Shown here piece after piece: positions 32,230 through 41,901 of a stretch of 64,000 nt of DNA. How positions within the stretch are numbered: the stretch's first letter is position 1; each line of letters opens with the position of its first letter. The position numbers and the translations under genes are program-made. Below the pieces are notes generated by a model, which saw nothing but the letters and a program-made list of their open reading frames with translations, had not been told where the DNA came from and searched no databases. Origin of the DNA: Variovorax paradoxus (GTDB lineage: Bacteria; Pseudomonadota; Gammaproteobacteria; Burkholderiales; Burkholderiaceae_C); the NCBI RefSeq assembly GCF_902712855.1, contig NZ_LR743507.1, positions 1,660,001-1,724,000 of the forward strand. The letters are read 5' to 3'.

Positions 32230-33930
32230 CTATTGTGTCAGCCGGTTTTCGCTCACGGCGAAGCTGACGAAGAATTCATTGCCCTCGGGGCCGCCCGGCG
32301 CGAGCGACCGGCGCTCGTAGCCGATGGTGGCGCCATGCCGGCGGCACAGCTCGCGGCACAGGAACAGGCCCAGGCCGCTCGAGCGGCTCTCGGAAGAGAA
32401 GAAGGGCTCGAACAGGTGCCGCTGCACCGCCGGCTCCAGCGGCGCGCCGTCGCTCCACACCATGAGGCTGGGCCGGGCGGAGCCGCCGCGCTGCAGCGTC
32501 GTCAGCACCTGGATCGAGCCGTCCTGCTGGCTCGCATAGCGCGACGCGTTGTCCAGCAGGTTGACCATCAGACGGCGCAGGTGCTCGGCGTCGAAGCGCA
32601 CGTCGCTGCCGGGCGCATCGAGCGAGATCAGCACGCCCTTGCGCTGCGTCTGGCGCACCCATTCCTCTGCCAGCACCTGCACCGCGGGGTCGAGCACCAC
32701 CTGCTCGCCCAGCGACAGCACCCGTTGCTGGCGCGCGCGCGAGACGTCGAGCACGTCGTCCACGATGCGCGCGAGCCGCTGCGCGTTGTGCTGCACCATG
32801 CTCGTGAGCTTGCGATGCCCGGGGTCGGTGAGGTCTTCGGCGAGCAGCGCGCTGGCCTGCGTGATGGCCGCCAGCGGATTGCGGATCTCGTGCGCCACCG
32901 CGGCCGACATGCGGCCCATCGCGGCGAGCTTCTCGGTGCGGATGCGCGCCTCGAGTTCGCGCAGGTCCTGCAGGAACATCACGCACAGGCTGTCGACGTG
33001 CCGGTCGCTGGTGGGCGTGAGCCGGGTGCGCACGCGCACCTCTCGCGCGGCGCCGCGCGCCTGCGCCACCGGGATTTCTTCCGCCTGCGGCGCGCGGCGC
33101 GCGAAGGTCTGGCGCGCCAGCGCGGCCAGGGCGTGCCACGCGGGCTGCGCGTGCAGCGGGAACGGCAGCGCCAGCTTCGCCAGGCCCTGGCCCAGGATGG
33201 CGTCGGCGGCCGGGTTGGCCGCGTGCACGAGGCCTTCGGCATCGATCACCAGCACGCCTTCGCTGAGCGTCTCGATCACCAGGTCGTTGACCTCCGCCTG
33301 CATCTGCGCGCTGCTGCGGCTGCGCTGCGCCACCGCCTCTTCGCGCGCCAGCCGGCGTGCCAGTTCGTGCGCCAGCAGCGCGACCACGAAGAGTCCAGTG
33401 CCGGTGAGCGCCGCCTGCACGAAGCGGGTCGACGAATCGACGGGCTGCTGCAGCCAGTGCCAGCCGGCGTCGGCCAGCAGCAGCAGCGTGACGGTGGCCG
33501 CGGTGCCCAGGCTCACGGTCATGGTGCCGAGCACCGCGCTCATGAGCACGGGCAGCGCGAACAGCGGCGTGTAGTTGACGTTGCCGCCCTGCAGCACCTG
33601 CAGCGCGGTGAAGGCGGCCAGGTCGATGCCGATGGTCAGCAGCCACAGCGCGGTGAAGCTGCGGATCGGCGGGCGGAACCGCGTGTAGCGCATGCCCAGC
33701 CAGCTGGCGGCCAGGTAGAGGCAGGAAATGGCAACGGCGGCGGGCTGCACCGTCTGGCCCATGGCGTAGGCCACGCCCTGCAGCAGCATCAGCACCAGCG
33801 CCACGAAGCAGCGCGCGCCCATGAAGCCGCGCCAGAGGCGGATCAGCGCGGAACTCTCTCCCGCTCCCGCCGGGTCGAGCACGTCCCAGTCGGTGGCCGG
33901 CTCGCCGTGCGACGAGAGGCGCGAACTCAT
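32230..33930 (-). CDS. pilS: Sensor histidine kinase PilS
   Basis: A 566-residue kinase with six hydrophobic segments in the first ~200 residues, the PilS membrane domain. A PAS-like region follows (about 225-330), then the H box AAVAHEIRNPLAAI (about 355-368), and an ATPase domain with NLLDNASRYA and SSGLGLFLCRELCRRHG. PilS senses membrane PilA and phosphorylates PilR. Its start overlaps the stop of the PP0621-type gene (ATGA at 33927-33930). The order pilS-pilR matches the known pair. Confidence 0.92.
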   Translation of the reverse strand: MSSRLSSHGEPATDWDVLDPAGAGESSALIRLWRGFMGARCFVALVLMLLQGVAYAMGQTVQPAAVAISCLYLAASWLGMRYTRFRPPIRSFTALWLLTIGIDLAAFTALQVLQGGNVNYTPLFALPVLMSAVLGTMTVSLGTAATVTLLLLADAGWHWLQQPVDSSTRFVQAALTGTGLFVVALLAHELARRLAREEAVAQRSRSSAQMQAEVNDLVIETLSEGVLVIDAEGLVHAANPAADAILGQGLAKLALPFPLHAQPAWHALAALARQTFARRAPQAEEIPVAQARGAAREVRVRTRLTPTSDRHVDSLCVMFLQDLRELEARIRTEKLAAMGRMSAAVAHEIRNPLAAITQASALLAEDLTDPGHRKLTSMVQHNAQRLARIVDDVLDVSRARQQRVLSLGEQVVLDPAVQVLAEEWVRQTQRKGVLISLDAPGSDVRFDAEHLRRLMVNLLDNASRYASQQDGSIQVLTTLQRGGSARPSLMVWSDGAPLEPAVQRHLFEPFFSSESRSSGLGLFLCRELCRRHGATIGYERRSLAPGGPEGNEFFVSFAVSENRLTQ

Positions 33931-34193
33931 CGCGCCGCGGCGGCGTCGCGGTGGGCGCTGCTGCAGTAGACCGCGCCGCCCGGGCCGGCGATGGCATCGG
34001 CGGCGGGCAGGTGCAGGCCGCAGTGGGCGCAGCGCACCATGGCCTGCGGCGGGCCGGGCGGACCGTTCGGCGGCGGCGTGACACGGGCCTTGGCGGCGCG
34101 TTCGCGCAGGGCCTCGCGCATTTCTTCGCGGCGGTTCTTGCGCCAGAGCCAGATCGCGATCCAGAGCACCGCGAGGACGAGCAGGTATTTCAT
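33927..34193 (-). CDS. PP0621-family small zinc-ribbon membrane protein
   Basis: An 88-residue protein with an N-terminal transmembrane helix (3-17), a basic stretch and a C-terminal metal-binding-like motif with CAHCG and CSSAH. This matches the uncharacterised PP0621 family encoded beside pilSR and ampD in many gamma- and betaproteobacteria. It overlaps its neighbours by four bases on both sides, so it is certainly part of the operon. The function is unknown; a role in type IV pilus regulation is only contextual. Confidence 0.8.
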   Translation of the reverse strand: MKYLLVLAVLWIAIWLWRKNRREEMREALRERAAKARVTPPPNGPPGPPQAMVRCAHCGLHLPAADAIAGPGGAVYCSSAHRDAAAAR

Positions 34194-35002
34194 ACGGGAG
34201 GGCGTGCCAGTACCACCTCGAGCACGAAGCGCGAGCCCACGTAGGCCAGCAGCAGCAACGCCGAGCCGGCGTACAGCACGCGGCGCGCGGTGCGTCCGCG
34301 CCAGCCGAAGCGCAGGCGTCCGACCAGCAGGATGGCGAAGGTGATCCAGGCGAGCACCGAGAAGATGGTCTTGTGGTCCCACTTCCAGGCGCGGCCCGCG
34401 GCGCCGTAGAGCTGTTCGCTGAACAGGAGCCCTGCGAGCAGCGTGGCCGAGAGCAGCACGAAGCCGGCGGCGACGAAGCGGAAGGTGAGGCGTTCGAGCG
34501 TGAGCAGCGGCACGCCGCCCTGCGGCTCGTTGGTGGCGAGGCGGATCTGCTTTTCGGCCCGGGTGATCAGCCACGCGTGCACCACGGCCGCGGCGAACAG
34601 GCCGTACGACGCGATGCCCAGCGCCAGGTGCAGCGGCAGCCAGGGCGAGGCCGCGACATGCAGCGGCGTTCCGGGGAACAGGATGGCCAGCAGCACGGCG
34701 GCCGCGCCCAGCCAGGCGAGCGCGCGGCGCACCTTCAGTTGCGGGTACATGCGGCTTTCGACCGCGTAGACAGTGAGCACCAGCCACGCGGTGACCGACA
34801 GGGCAGGGGCGAAACCGAAGCGGGGATCGCTGCCGATCAGGCCGTGGGCCAGCACGGCCGCGTGCAGCAGCCATGCGATGCCGAGTGCCCATTGGGTCGA
34901 TTGGCGGCTGAGCCTGGCGCCGGCGGCGGCGACAAATCCATAGGCAACCGCGGTGGCGATGCCCAGCGCCACGCCGAGTGGAGAGGGGATCGCTAAAATC
35001 AT
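34190..35002 (-). CDS. CcsA/YpjD-type inner-membrane protein
   Basis: A 270-residue polytopic protein with about eight helices. It resembles the CcsA-like cytochrome c assembly family (YpjD/CorE type), including the late WKWDHKTIFSVLAWITFAIL region with its conserved Trp/Asp/Lys. It lacks evidence of the full tryptophan-rich WWD haem motif, so a role in haem export is not assured. The ATG at 35002 lies 7 bases after TAAACT on the minus strand. It is divergent from ffh, an arrangement I recall from many proteobacteria, and is first in the chain ending at ampD. Confidence 0.8.
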   Translation of the reverse strand: MILAIPSPLGVALGIATAVAYGFVAAAGARLSRQSTQWALGIAWLLHAAVLAHGLIGSDPRFGFAPALSVTAWLVLTVYAVESRMYPQLKVRRALAWLGAAAVLLAILFPGTPLHVAASPWLPLHLALGIASYGLFAAAVVHAWLITRAEKQIRLATNEPQGGVPLLTLERLTFRFVAAGFVLLSATLLAGLLFSEQLYGAAGRAWKWDHKTIFSVLAWITFAILLVGRLRFGWRGRTARRVLYAGSALLLLAYVGSRFVLEVVLARPPV

Positions 35003-35115
35003 CGGCCGGAGTTTAGCGTCTCGCCCTTGCGTTGCCCGCGCCCGACTTCAAGTTCTCCCCCTCGTCTCCAAGACTTCCACCGGCCCGCCGCAGCGGGCAG
35101 CAAGGCATCCCGCTC

Positions 35116-36504
<1,389 letters not shown>

Positions 36505-36533
36505 GCAAACGCTTCATCCCCTCATATATATAA

Positions 36534-36565
36534 GAAGGCCCGCCGGTGCGAACCGGCGGGCCTTC
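36534..36565. terminator. Terminator-like hairpin between convergent ffh and the HD-kinase gene
   Basis: GAAGGCCCGCCGGT (36534-36547) and ACCGGCGGGCCTTC (36552-36565) form a perfect 14-bp stem with a GCGA loop. T-runs are weak on both sides (CTTCCGTCT on plus; an AT-rich TTATATAT run on minus). Confidence 0.8.
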
Positions 36566-36584
36566 CGTCTTCGGGGCCGCGCGC

Positions 36585-37724
36585 TCAGGTCTGTATCTCG
36601 TAGACCGTCTCGTGCGCTTCCACCGGCGCGGGCAGTTCCCAGCGGTGCAGCATGCGCTCGATGCCCGCGTTCGACAGCGTGGTGTCGCGCTCGCGGTTGC
36701 GGCGCATCAGCTCCGCGTGCGGCACCTCGAGGTACACCAGCTCGATCTGCGCGTGGTAGTTCCACAGCAGGTCGAGCGTCTTGGTGCGCATCTGCTCGCT
36801 CAGGTGCGTCGCATTCCACACGAAGCGCTCCTGCCTGCGCAGCAGCGCCTTGGCCTGGTCGACCGCGTGGTGCGCGGCCATGCCGTCGTTCTCGCCGTGC
36901 TTCAGGCCGAGCTCGGCGCGCGCGTCGTCGAAGGACACCACTGGCCAGCCCTGGCGCTGCCGCGCCACCCAGTGGTTCTTTCCGCTGGCCGGCAGGCCGC
37001 ACATCACCGTCACCCGGGAGCCCGGGTTCTGGAACAGCGGGTAGTCGGGGCTGGTGTCGGCGCCGCGAAAGTAGGCCAGGCGCGTGTGCGCGTCCGCCAT
37101 CGGGCGCGGACCGTTCCAGCAGCCTTCTTCCTGCGCGAGTTCCTCGAACAGCGCGATGTCGGCCATGCTGTCGGCGCGCTTCTCATAGCTGCGGCCGAGC
37201 ATGTCGCAGCGCGCCACGCAGCACAGGTCGGGCAGGCTCAGTTCCCACGAGAGCTTGTGCACCAGCCACTCGGGCCGCACGCCCTTGCGCGAGGCGAAGG
37301 CATGGAAAGGCAACTGGTGCACCGCGATGATCCGGCACACGGCTTCGCGCAGCGCGAACGGCACGCGCGCCTTCCACATCAGCACGCGCACGTCGACCGC
37401 GCCGCGCCGCGAGTGGCCGGGCTGGCCGATGCGGCCGCTGGCTTCGTCGATCACCGTGGTGTCGGGCTTGGCGATGTCGTGCAGCAGGCAGGCCATGAAC
37501 AGCACGAAGCGGCCGTCGGCATCGGCGCGCCGGTAGTGCGCGTCCTGCAGCAGCGCGTCGAGCACCATGCGCGTGTGGATGCCGACGTTGCCTTCGGCGT
37601 GGTAGTACGGGTCTTGCGGCGTCTCCTCGAGACGCCGCAGCGCCGGCAGCAGGTCGCAGCATTGCGCCCAGTCGGTGCCTTGGCCAGGCGCGGGCACCAG
37701 CGCGCGCAGGTCGTCGAAGTTCAT
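36585..37724 (-). CDS. HD-Pnk-type RNA end-healing enzyme (HD phosphohydrolase plus P-loop polynucleotide kinase)
   Basis: A 379-residue protein with two domains. The N-terminal HD domain has H50, the HD pair at 82-83 (LHDIAKP), H104 and H136, a metal-binding pattern for 2',3'-phosphate removal. The C-terminal kinase (about 237-379) has P-loop GLPASGKN (243-250, with Asn where Ser/Thr is usual), SFDDAR, WNATHL and an Arg-rich lid RRNRERD. The layout matches HD-Pnk, known from Runella as a bifunctional end-healing enzyme. Its ATG overlaps the stop of the RNA ligase gene, so healing and sealing are coupled. The substrate in vivo is unknown. Confidence 0.82.
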   Translation of the reverse strand: MNFDDLRALVPAPGQGTDWAQCCDLLPALRRLEETPQDPYYHAEGNVGIHTRMVLDALLQDAHYRRADADGRFVLFMACLLHDIAKPDTTVIDEASGRIGQPGHSRRGAVDVRVLMWKARVPFALREAVCRIIAVHQLPFHAFASRKGVRPEWLVHKLSWELSLPDLCCVARCDMLGRSYEKRADSMADIALFEELAQEEGCWNGPRPMADAHTRLAYFRGADTSPDYPLFQNPGSRVTVMCGLPASGKNHWVARQRQGWPVVSFDDARAELGLKHGENDGMAAHHAVDQAKALLRRQERFVWNATHLSEQMRTKTLDLLWNYHAQIELVYLEVPHAELMRRNRERDTTLSNAGIERMLHRWELPAPVEAHETVYEIQT

Positions 37725-38617
37725 TTTTTTCTCCCTGTCGTTGTCAGCTCGGCGGGGTCGCGTACGGTGCGCAGGCCCAGGTCGTGCCATGTCAGTTGCG
37801 GCGTGGGCGCGTAGAGGTCCGCGCCCGGCGCCAGCTGGTTGGGCAGCACCGGCCGGCGGCTGTGGTGCGAACCCGAGTCGAGGATGGTCTGCACGAAGTC
37901 CGGACGCACCCACTTGTAGCGGCCCGTCACCTGCCCGCCCGCCTCGGTCTTGAGGTACAGGCCCTCGGCCAGGTCCGACAGGTCGGTCTGCTGGCGCACC
38001 AGATCGAGCGGCTGGCCTTCGTGCGCCACCGCCAGTTCGAAGGCGCGCTTCCATTCGGCACTGCGCGCCAGCGACGGCCGCACGAGCGAGCGCAGCGCGT
38101 TCGCATGGCGCGGCATCTCGCCGTCGTACAGCACCGGCACCGGAAGCACCGGACCGCCTTCGAGCAGCGCATGCCGCGCGGGTGTCGAGAGGAAGCACTG
38201 CGCCTGCCGGTCGTAGATGTCGAACTCCAGGAAGAACGCCGGCAACCGGTCGTACCAGCAGCTGTGCTTGGCGAAGCACCACTCGCCGTACATCACGTAG
38301 CGGTCTTCGAGGCGCTCAAGCAACGCCGCTTCATGTGCGGCCGCCCAGTGCTTGAACAGGTTGAACTGGCGCTCGCCGGCACCGCCCGCGAGGTAGTGGC
38401 CGCGCGACTGCAGCAGCAGCTCGCCCGCGGAAGTGAACGACACGGCGGCATTGGCGCCATCGAGCTTTTCCTCGATGACGACCTGCATGCCGTGCAGCGC
38501 GGACAACGGCACCTGGCCGTCGTCGCTATCGCCCGCCTGCAGCCGCGAGCCTTCCAGGTGCGCAGTACGCGGGTACTTGAGCAGCGGAATCGATGAAAGG
38601 GAAGAGAGAGGAAACAC
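37721..38617 (-). CDS. ATP-dependent RNA ligase family protein
   Basis: A 298-residue nucleotidyltransferase-fold ligase. The adenylylated Lys is K51 in EEKLDGANA (KxDG motif). VMYGEWCFAKHS (about 108-119) fits motif III/IIIa, FFLEFDIYD follows, EGLYLKTEAG (about 218) fits motif IV and GRYKWVR motif V. This suits the Rnl2-like/PF09414 group. The start is GTG at 38617 with GGAGA upstream. A ~230-base leader runs back to a TAGAAT element at 38850-38855. It is first in a two-gene RNA-repair operon with the HD-kinase. Confidence 0.82.
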   Translation of the reverse strand: MFPLSSLSSIPLLKYPRTAHLEGSRLQAGDSDDGQVPLSALHGMQVVIEEKLDGANAAVSFTSAGELLLQSRGHYLAGGAGERQFNLFKHWAAAHEAALLERLEDRYVMYGEWCFAKHSCWYDRLPAFFLEFDIYDRQAQCFLSTPARHALLEGGPVLPVPVLYDGEMPRHANALRSLVRPSLARSAEWKRAFELAVAHEGQPLDLVRQQTDLSDLAEGLYLKTEAGGQVTGRYKWVRPDFVQTILDSGSHHSRRPVLPNQLAPGADLYAPTPQLTWHDLGLRTVRDPAELTTTGRKK

Positions 38618-38855
38618 GTTTGTTCTCCGGATGAAAACCAGGAAGAACCGACAACGTGCGGGAGCGAAGCTGGGAAAGGTCGGGAGCGACTTGCATGGCC
38701 GTGGTGTGGGGCCGTGCCTGGTCAGCGGGTACGCAGCTTGGCGCCCGACATGACCAGCAATGAAGTGGTGTTGTCGGCGTCAGAGAGAGATGACGGCGAA
38801 TCGGGGCACTTGGCGCTCCAGTGAAGGCTGAGGTTGAAAGAGGCGCGGATTCTAT
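38618..38855 (-). promoter_or_regulatory. Promoter element and long structured leader of the RNA-repair operon
   Basis: TAGAAT on the minus strand (38855-38850) predicts a start near 38843 and a leader of about 225 bases, unlike the short leaders elsewhere in the window. The leader can form CTGGTCA/TGACCAG (near 38757-38721) enclosing CGGG/CCCG. A short frame ending SGAKLRTR then stop lies in it. I cannot assign it to a known riboswitch. The whole gap 38618-38900 holds no other gene. Confidence 0.35.
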
Positions 38856-38900
38856 AGGGAGACCGAGCCGCCGTGGAAGGGGCACTGATGCGCGAAAGCG

Positions 38901-39818
38901 TCAGTCGCCATGGGCGCCGGCAGTGCCGAACATGGCCTCGGGCAGCCCCGGCACATCGACTTCCACGGCCAGCAGGGCGCCCGCGAGCGTCTCGCGCGCC
39001 AGCACCTCGGGCTCGATCATCTTGGTGGCGGTGGTGATGTAGAGCGTCTTCAGTTCCGGTCCGCCGAGGCACACGCAGGTCGGGTGCGTCACCGGCAGTT
39101 CGATCACGCGGTCGATCGCACCCGAGGGCGCATAGCGCACCACGCGGTGGCCCGCGAACACCGCGTTCCACACGTAGCCTTCGCTGTCGACGCAGGCGCC
39201 GTCGGGCCGGCCGCGCTGCTGCGCGTAATCGACGAACACGCGCCGGTTCGACAGCGCGCCGCTCGCCGGGTCGAGGTCGAACGCGAAGAGCTTGAAGCGC
39301 CGCGTGTCAGACATGTAGAGCGTGCGGCCGTCCGGCGACACGCACACCGAGTTGGTCACGATGATGTCGTCGAACAGCCAGTGCGGCGTGCCGTCGGCCT
39401 CGACGCGGTAGAAGCTGCCGAGCGGCTTCTCGATCGCGGCGTCCATGGTGCCGATCCAGAGCCGGCCCTGGCGGTCGCAGCGTCCGTCGTTGAGCCGCGT
39501 GCCCTTGGCGGTCGGCTCGACCTCGGCGATGCGTTCCAGCGTGCGCGACGCAGGGTCGAAGCGGTGCAGCGTGTTGTCCAGCGCCAGCACGAAGCCGCCG
39601 CGCCGGTGCAGCGCGAGGCTGCCGAGGAACGTGCTCTGCGCAAACTCGAACACCTGGTGCTCGCCCGTGCGCTCGTCGAACGACTGCAGCCTGGGCCGCT
39701 CGATGTCGATCCACCAGACGCGCTCGCTGCGCGGGCACCAGATCGGCGTCTCGCCCAGCTGGTCGCGGGGGTTGACGAGGCAGCGCACGCCGTGCGTCAT
39801 GGGGCTGTGGCTGTTCAT
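38901..39818 (-). CDS. SMP-30/gluconolactonase family protein
   Basis: A 305-residue six-bladed propeller lactonase. Metal-ligand positions of the family are visible: Glu in LGETPIW (about 23), Asn in TRLNDGRCD and Asp in GRPDGACVD. No signal peptide is present, so it acts in the cytoplasm on a sugar lactone. It starts at ATG 39818, sharing one base with the transporter stop (TGATG); MTHG six residues on is an alternative. It is the last gene of tetR-MFS-lactonase. The nearby PQQ dehydrogenase would produce lactones in the periplasm, which suggests, without proving, a shared pathway. Confidence 0.88.
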   Translation of the reverse strand: MNSHSPMTHGVRCLVNPRDQLGETPIWCPRSERVWWIDIERPRLQSFDERTGEHQVFEFAQSTFLGSLALHRRGGFVLALDNTLHRFDPASRTLERIAEVEPTAKGTRLNDGRCDRQGRLWIGTMDAAIEKPLGSFYRVEADGTPHWLFDDIIVTNSVCVSPDGRTLYMSDTRRFKLFAFDLDPASGALSNRRVFVDYAQQRGRPDGACVDSEGYVWNAVFAGHRVVRYAPSGAIDRVIELPVTHPTCVCLGGPELKTLYITTATKMIEPEVLARETLAGALLAVEVDVPGLPEAMFGTAGAHGD

Positions 39819-41137
39819 CAGAACGTGTCCGGCAGCTCGATGCGGCGGATGTCGCCGAGCAGGAACACGTACGACAGCGCACCCAGCAGCGCCAGCACCG
39901 CCATGAAGGCCAGCGCCCACACGAAGGAGCCGGTGCTGCCCACGATGAAGCCGATGACCAGCGGCGTCGTGATGCCCGACAGGTTGGTCATGAAGTTGTA
40001 GATGCCGCCGGTGAGGCCCATGAGCTTCGTCGGCGCGATGTCGGCAATGACGACCCAGCCCAGCCCGACCATGCCCTGGCCGAAGAACGCGACCGACAGG
40101 ATGGCGATCACCACCTCGTCTCGGTCGACGTAGTTGGCCGCCACGATGGTCGAGGCCAGCAGCAGCCCGGCCACGATCGGCAGCTTGCGCGCCAGGTTGG
40201 CCGAGCCGGTGCGCGTGAGCAGGCGGTCGGACAGCCAGCCGCCGAACATCACGCCCACGCCGGCCGCGATGAAGGGCAGCACCGCGAAGAAGCCGACCTT
40301 GACCCAGCCCATGTGGCGCTCGGTGGCCAGGTAGGTGGGAAACCAGGTCACGAAGAACACCAGCGTGGCGTTGCCTGCGAACTGGCCGATGCTGGCGCCC
40401 CAGATCTGGCGGTACGACAACAGCAGCCGCACGTTGGCCCACGAGAAGGGCACGGTCTGCTCGCGCCGGGCGGCCAGGCCGCCGCCGGCCTCGATGTGGG
40501 CGAGCTCGGCGCGGTTGGCCCAGCGGCTGTCGGCCGGCTCGCGATAGCAGGCCCACCACACCACGCCGAAGGCGATGCCGACCAGCCCCACGATGATGAA
40601 GAGCGCCTGCCAGCCGTACATGCCCATGATGTAGAAGAGCACCGGGCTGAAGAAGGCCAGCCCGACGTACTCGCCCACCGTGTAGATGCTGGTGGCGCGC
40701 GCCCGCTCCTTCTGCGGGAACCACGTGCTCACGATGCGGCTGTTGGCCGGGAAGCAGGGCGCCTCGGAAATGCCGAGGCCCAGGCGCATGGCCACGAGGC
40801 TGTAGAGCCCGGTGGCGAAACCCTGCAGCAGCGTGAACAGCGACCAGAAGGTCAGCGAGAGAAAGTAGGTGAGCTTGTTGCCGAAGCGGTCGAGGAACAC
40901 GCCGCCCGGAATCTGCGCGGCAGCGTAGGTCCAGGCGAAGGCCGAGAACACGAAGCCCATCACGGCGGGCGACAGCCCGAGGTCCTTGGACAGCGTGGGC
41001 GCGGCAATGCCGAGCACCGTGCGGTCCAGGTAGTTGATCATGGTGCCGGTGGCCAGCAGCGCGAGGATGCCGAAGCGCGCGCGCGTGGGTGCCTCGGCGG
41101 TGGCGCCCGCGGCGGATGTTGCAGTGGTGGTGTTCAT
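39818..41137 (-). CDS. MFS transporter, anion:cation symporter (hexuronate/galactonate/glucarate) type
   Basis: A 439-residue 12-helix permease. Helix 1 contains NYLDRTVLGIAAP, the signature start of the ACS family; the loop between helices 2 and 3 has DRFGNK, and the region around helix 4 reads EAPCFPANSRIVSTWFP, as in glucarate and phthalate relatives. The ligand is probably a sugar acid. The ATG at 41137 overlaps the tetR stop (ATGA), and its stop overlaps the lactonase start, so the three genes are tightly coupled and should respond to the same TetR regulator. Confidence 0.88.
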   Translation of the reverse strand: MNTTTATSAAGATAEAPTRARFGILALLATGTMINYLDRTVLGIAAPTLSKDLGLSPAVMGFVFSAFAWTYAAAQIPGGVFLDRFGNKLTYFLSLTFWSLFTLLQGFATGLYSLVAMRLGLGISEAPCFPANSRIVSTWFPQKERARATSIYTVGEYVGLAFFSPVLFYIMGMYGWQALFIIVGLVGIAFGVVWWACYREPADSRWANRAELAHIEAGGGLAARREQTVPFSWANVRLLLSYRQIWGASIGQFAGNATLVFFVTWFPTYLATERHMGWVKVGFFAVLPFIAAGVGVMFGGWLSDRLLTRTGSANLARKLPIVAGLLLASTIVAANYVDRDEVVIAILSVAFFGQGMVGLGWVVIADIAPTKLMGLTGGIYNFMTNLSGITTPLVIGFIVGSTGSFVWALAFMAVLALLGALSYVFLLGDIRRIELPDTF

Positions 41138-41835
41138 GTCTCGGGGTTCGCAGGAGTGTTCTTGGTCACGAAGCGCAGCACGCTCTCGATGACGTTGGCG
41201 CGCAGGCGCGCGACGTTGCCGGGCGCGTCCAGCTGGATGCCGAAGAGCGCCGAGAAGGTGTCGCGGTTCGACACGTTGTAGAAGCTCATCGCGCTGATCT
41301 GCCAGTGGATGTCCACCGGCTCGATGCCGTCGCGGAACACGCCCGCCTCGACGCCGCGCCGGTAGATGCGTGCCACGCGCTCGACGGCCGCCGCGCTGAG
41401 TTCGCGGATGACGTCGGACTGCCTGAGGAAGCGCGCCTCGTGGATGTTCTCGATCGTCACCAGCCGCACGAAATCGCGGTTCTGGAAGTGATGGTCGAAG
41501 CGGAACCCGACCATGCGGCGCATCGCCTCCGCGGGGTCGACATGGTCGAAGTCGAGTTCGCTCTCCACGCTGCGCACGCGGCGGTAGACGTTCTCGAGCA
41601 CGGCGAGGTACAGGCCCTCCTTGTCCCCGAAGTAGTAGTAGATGAGGCGCTTGCTGCAGTCGGTCTTGCTCGCGATCTCGTCCACGCGTGCGCCGGCCAG
41701 GCCGTGCTGCGAGAACTCGGCGGTGGCGACCTCGATGATGTTCTGGCGGTTCGCCTCGGGATTGACGACACGCGCCGCGCTCTTGCGTGGCGGCGCCTGG
41801 GCGTCGTCGCCAGGTGCGGGTTGGGATGCGGGCAT
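41134..41835 (-). CDS. TetR-family transcriptional regulator
   Basis: A 233-residue repressor. The N-terminal helix-turn-helix (about 22-70: IIEVATAEFSQHGLAGARVDEIASKTDCSKRLIYYYFGDKEGL region) is typical, and the C-terminal ligand domain resembles TetR_C proteins controlling sugar-acid or aromatic-acid transporters. I chose ATG 41835; upstream in-frame sequence runs through the operators. Two near-identical palindromes at 41844-41881 lie immediately upstream, strongly implying autorepression of tetR-MFS-lactonase. The inducer is unknown, possibly the transported acid. Confidence 0.9.
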   Translation of the reverse strand: MPASQPAPGDDAQAPPRKSAARVVNPEANRQNIIEVATAEFSQHGLAGARVDEIASKTDCSKRLIYYYFGDKEGLYLAVLENVYRRVRSVESELDFDHVDPAEAMRRMVGFRFDHHFQNRDFVRLVTIENIHEARFLRQSDVIRELSAAAVERVARIYRRGVEAGVFRDGIEPVDIHWQISAMSFYNVSNRDTFSALFGIQLDAPGNVARLRANVIESVLRFVTKNTPANPET

Positions 41836-41843
41836 TTTTTCTA

Positions 41844-41859
41844 TGTACCAGTTGGTACA
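41844..41859. promoter_or_regulatory. TetR operator 1
   Basis: TGTACC-AGTT-GGTACA has perfect 6-bp arms, 8 bases upstream of the tetR start. Confidence 0.85.
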
Positions 41860-41865
41860 TCGCAA

Positions 41866-41881
41866 TGTACCGGATGGTACA
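41866..41881. promoter_or_regulatory. TetR operator 2
   Basis: TGTACC-GGAT-GGTACA has the same arms as operator 1, offset by 22 bp (two helical turns), so two dimers could bind on one face. It lies between tetR and the dehydrogenase stop. Confidence 0.85.
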
Positions 41882-41901
41882 AACGCCCGGAGCCCGGGTA
41901 A

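Noticed and set aside
36585..38282. HD-kinase gene starting far upstream as a 565-residue protein
   Set aside because: The extension overlaps the RNA ligase gene out of frame. ATG 37724 overlaps the ligase stop in the usual ATGA fashion.
38690..38760. tRNA-like or Y-RNA-like element in the RNA ligase leader
   Set aside because: No cloverleaf, T-loop sequence or CCA-end could be drawn; only a simple two-part hairpin.
38720..38800. Short frame ending SGAKLRTR as a leader peptide of the RNA-repair operon
   Set aside because: From its nearest ATG it would be only nine codons, without a Shine-Dalgarno or codon bias pointing to a sensed amino acid. Mentioned in the leader entry but not called.
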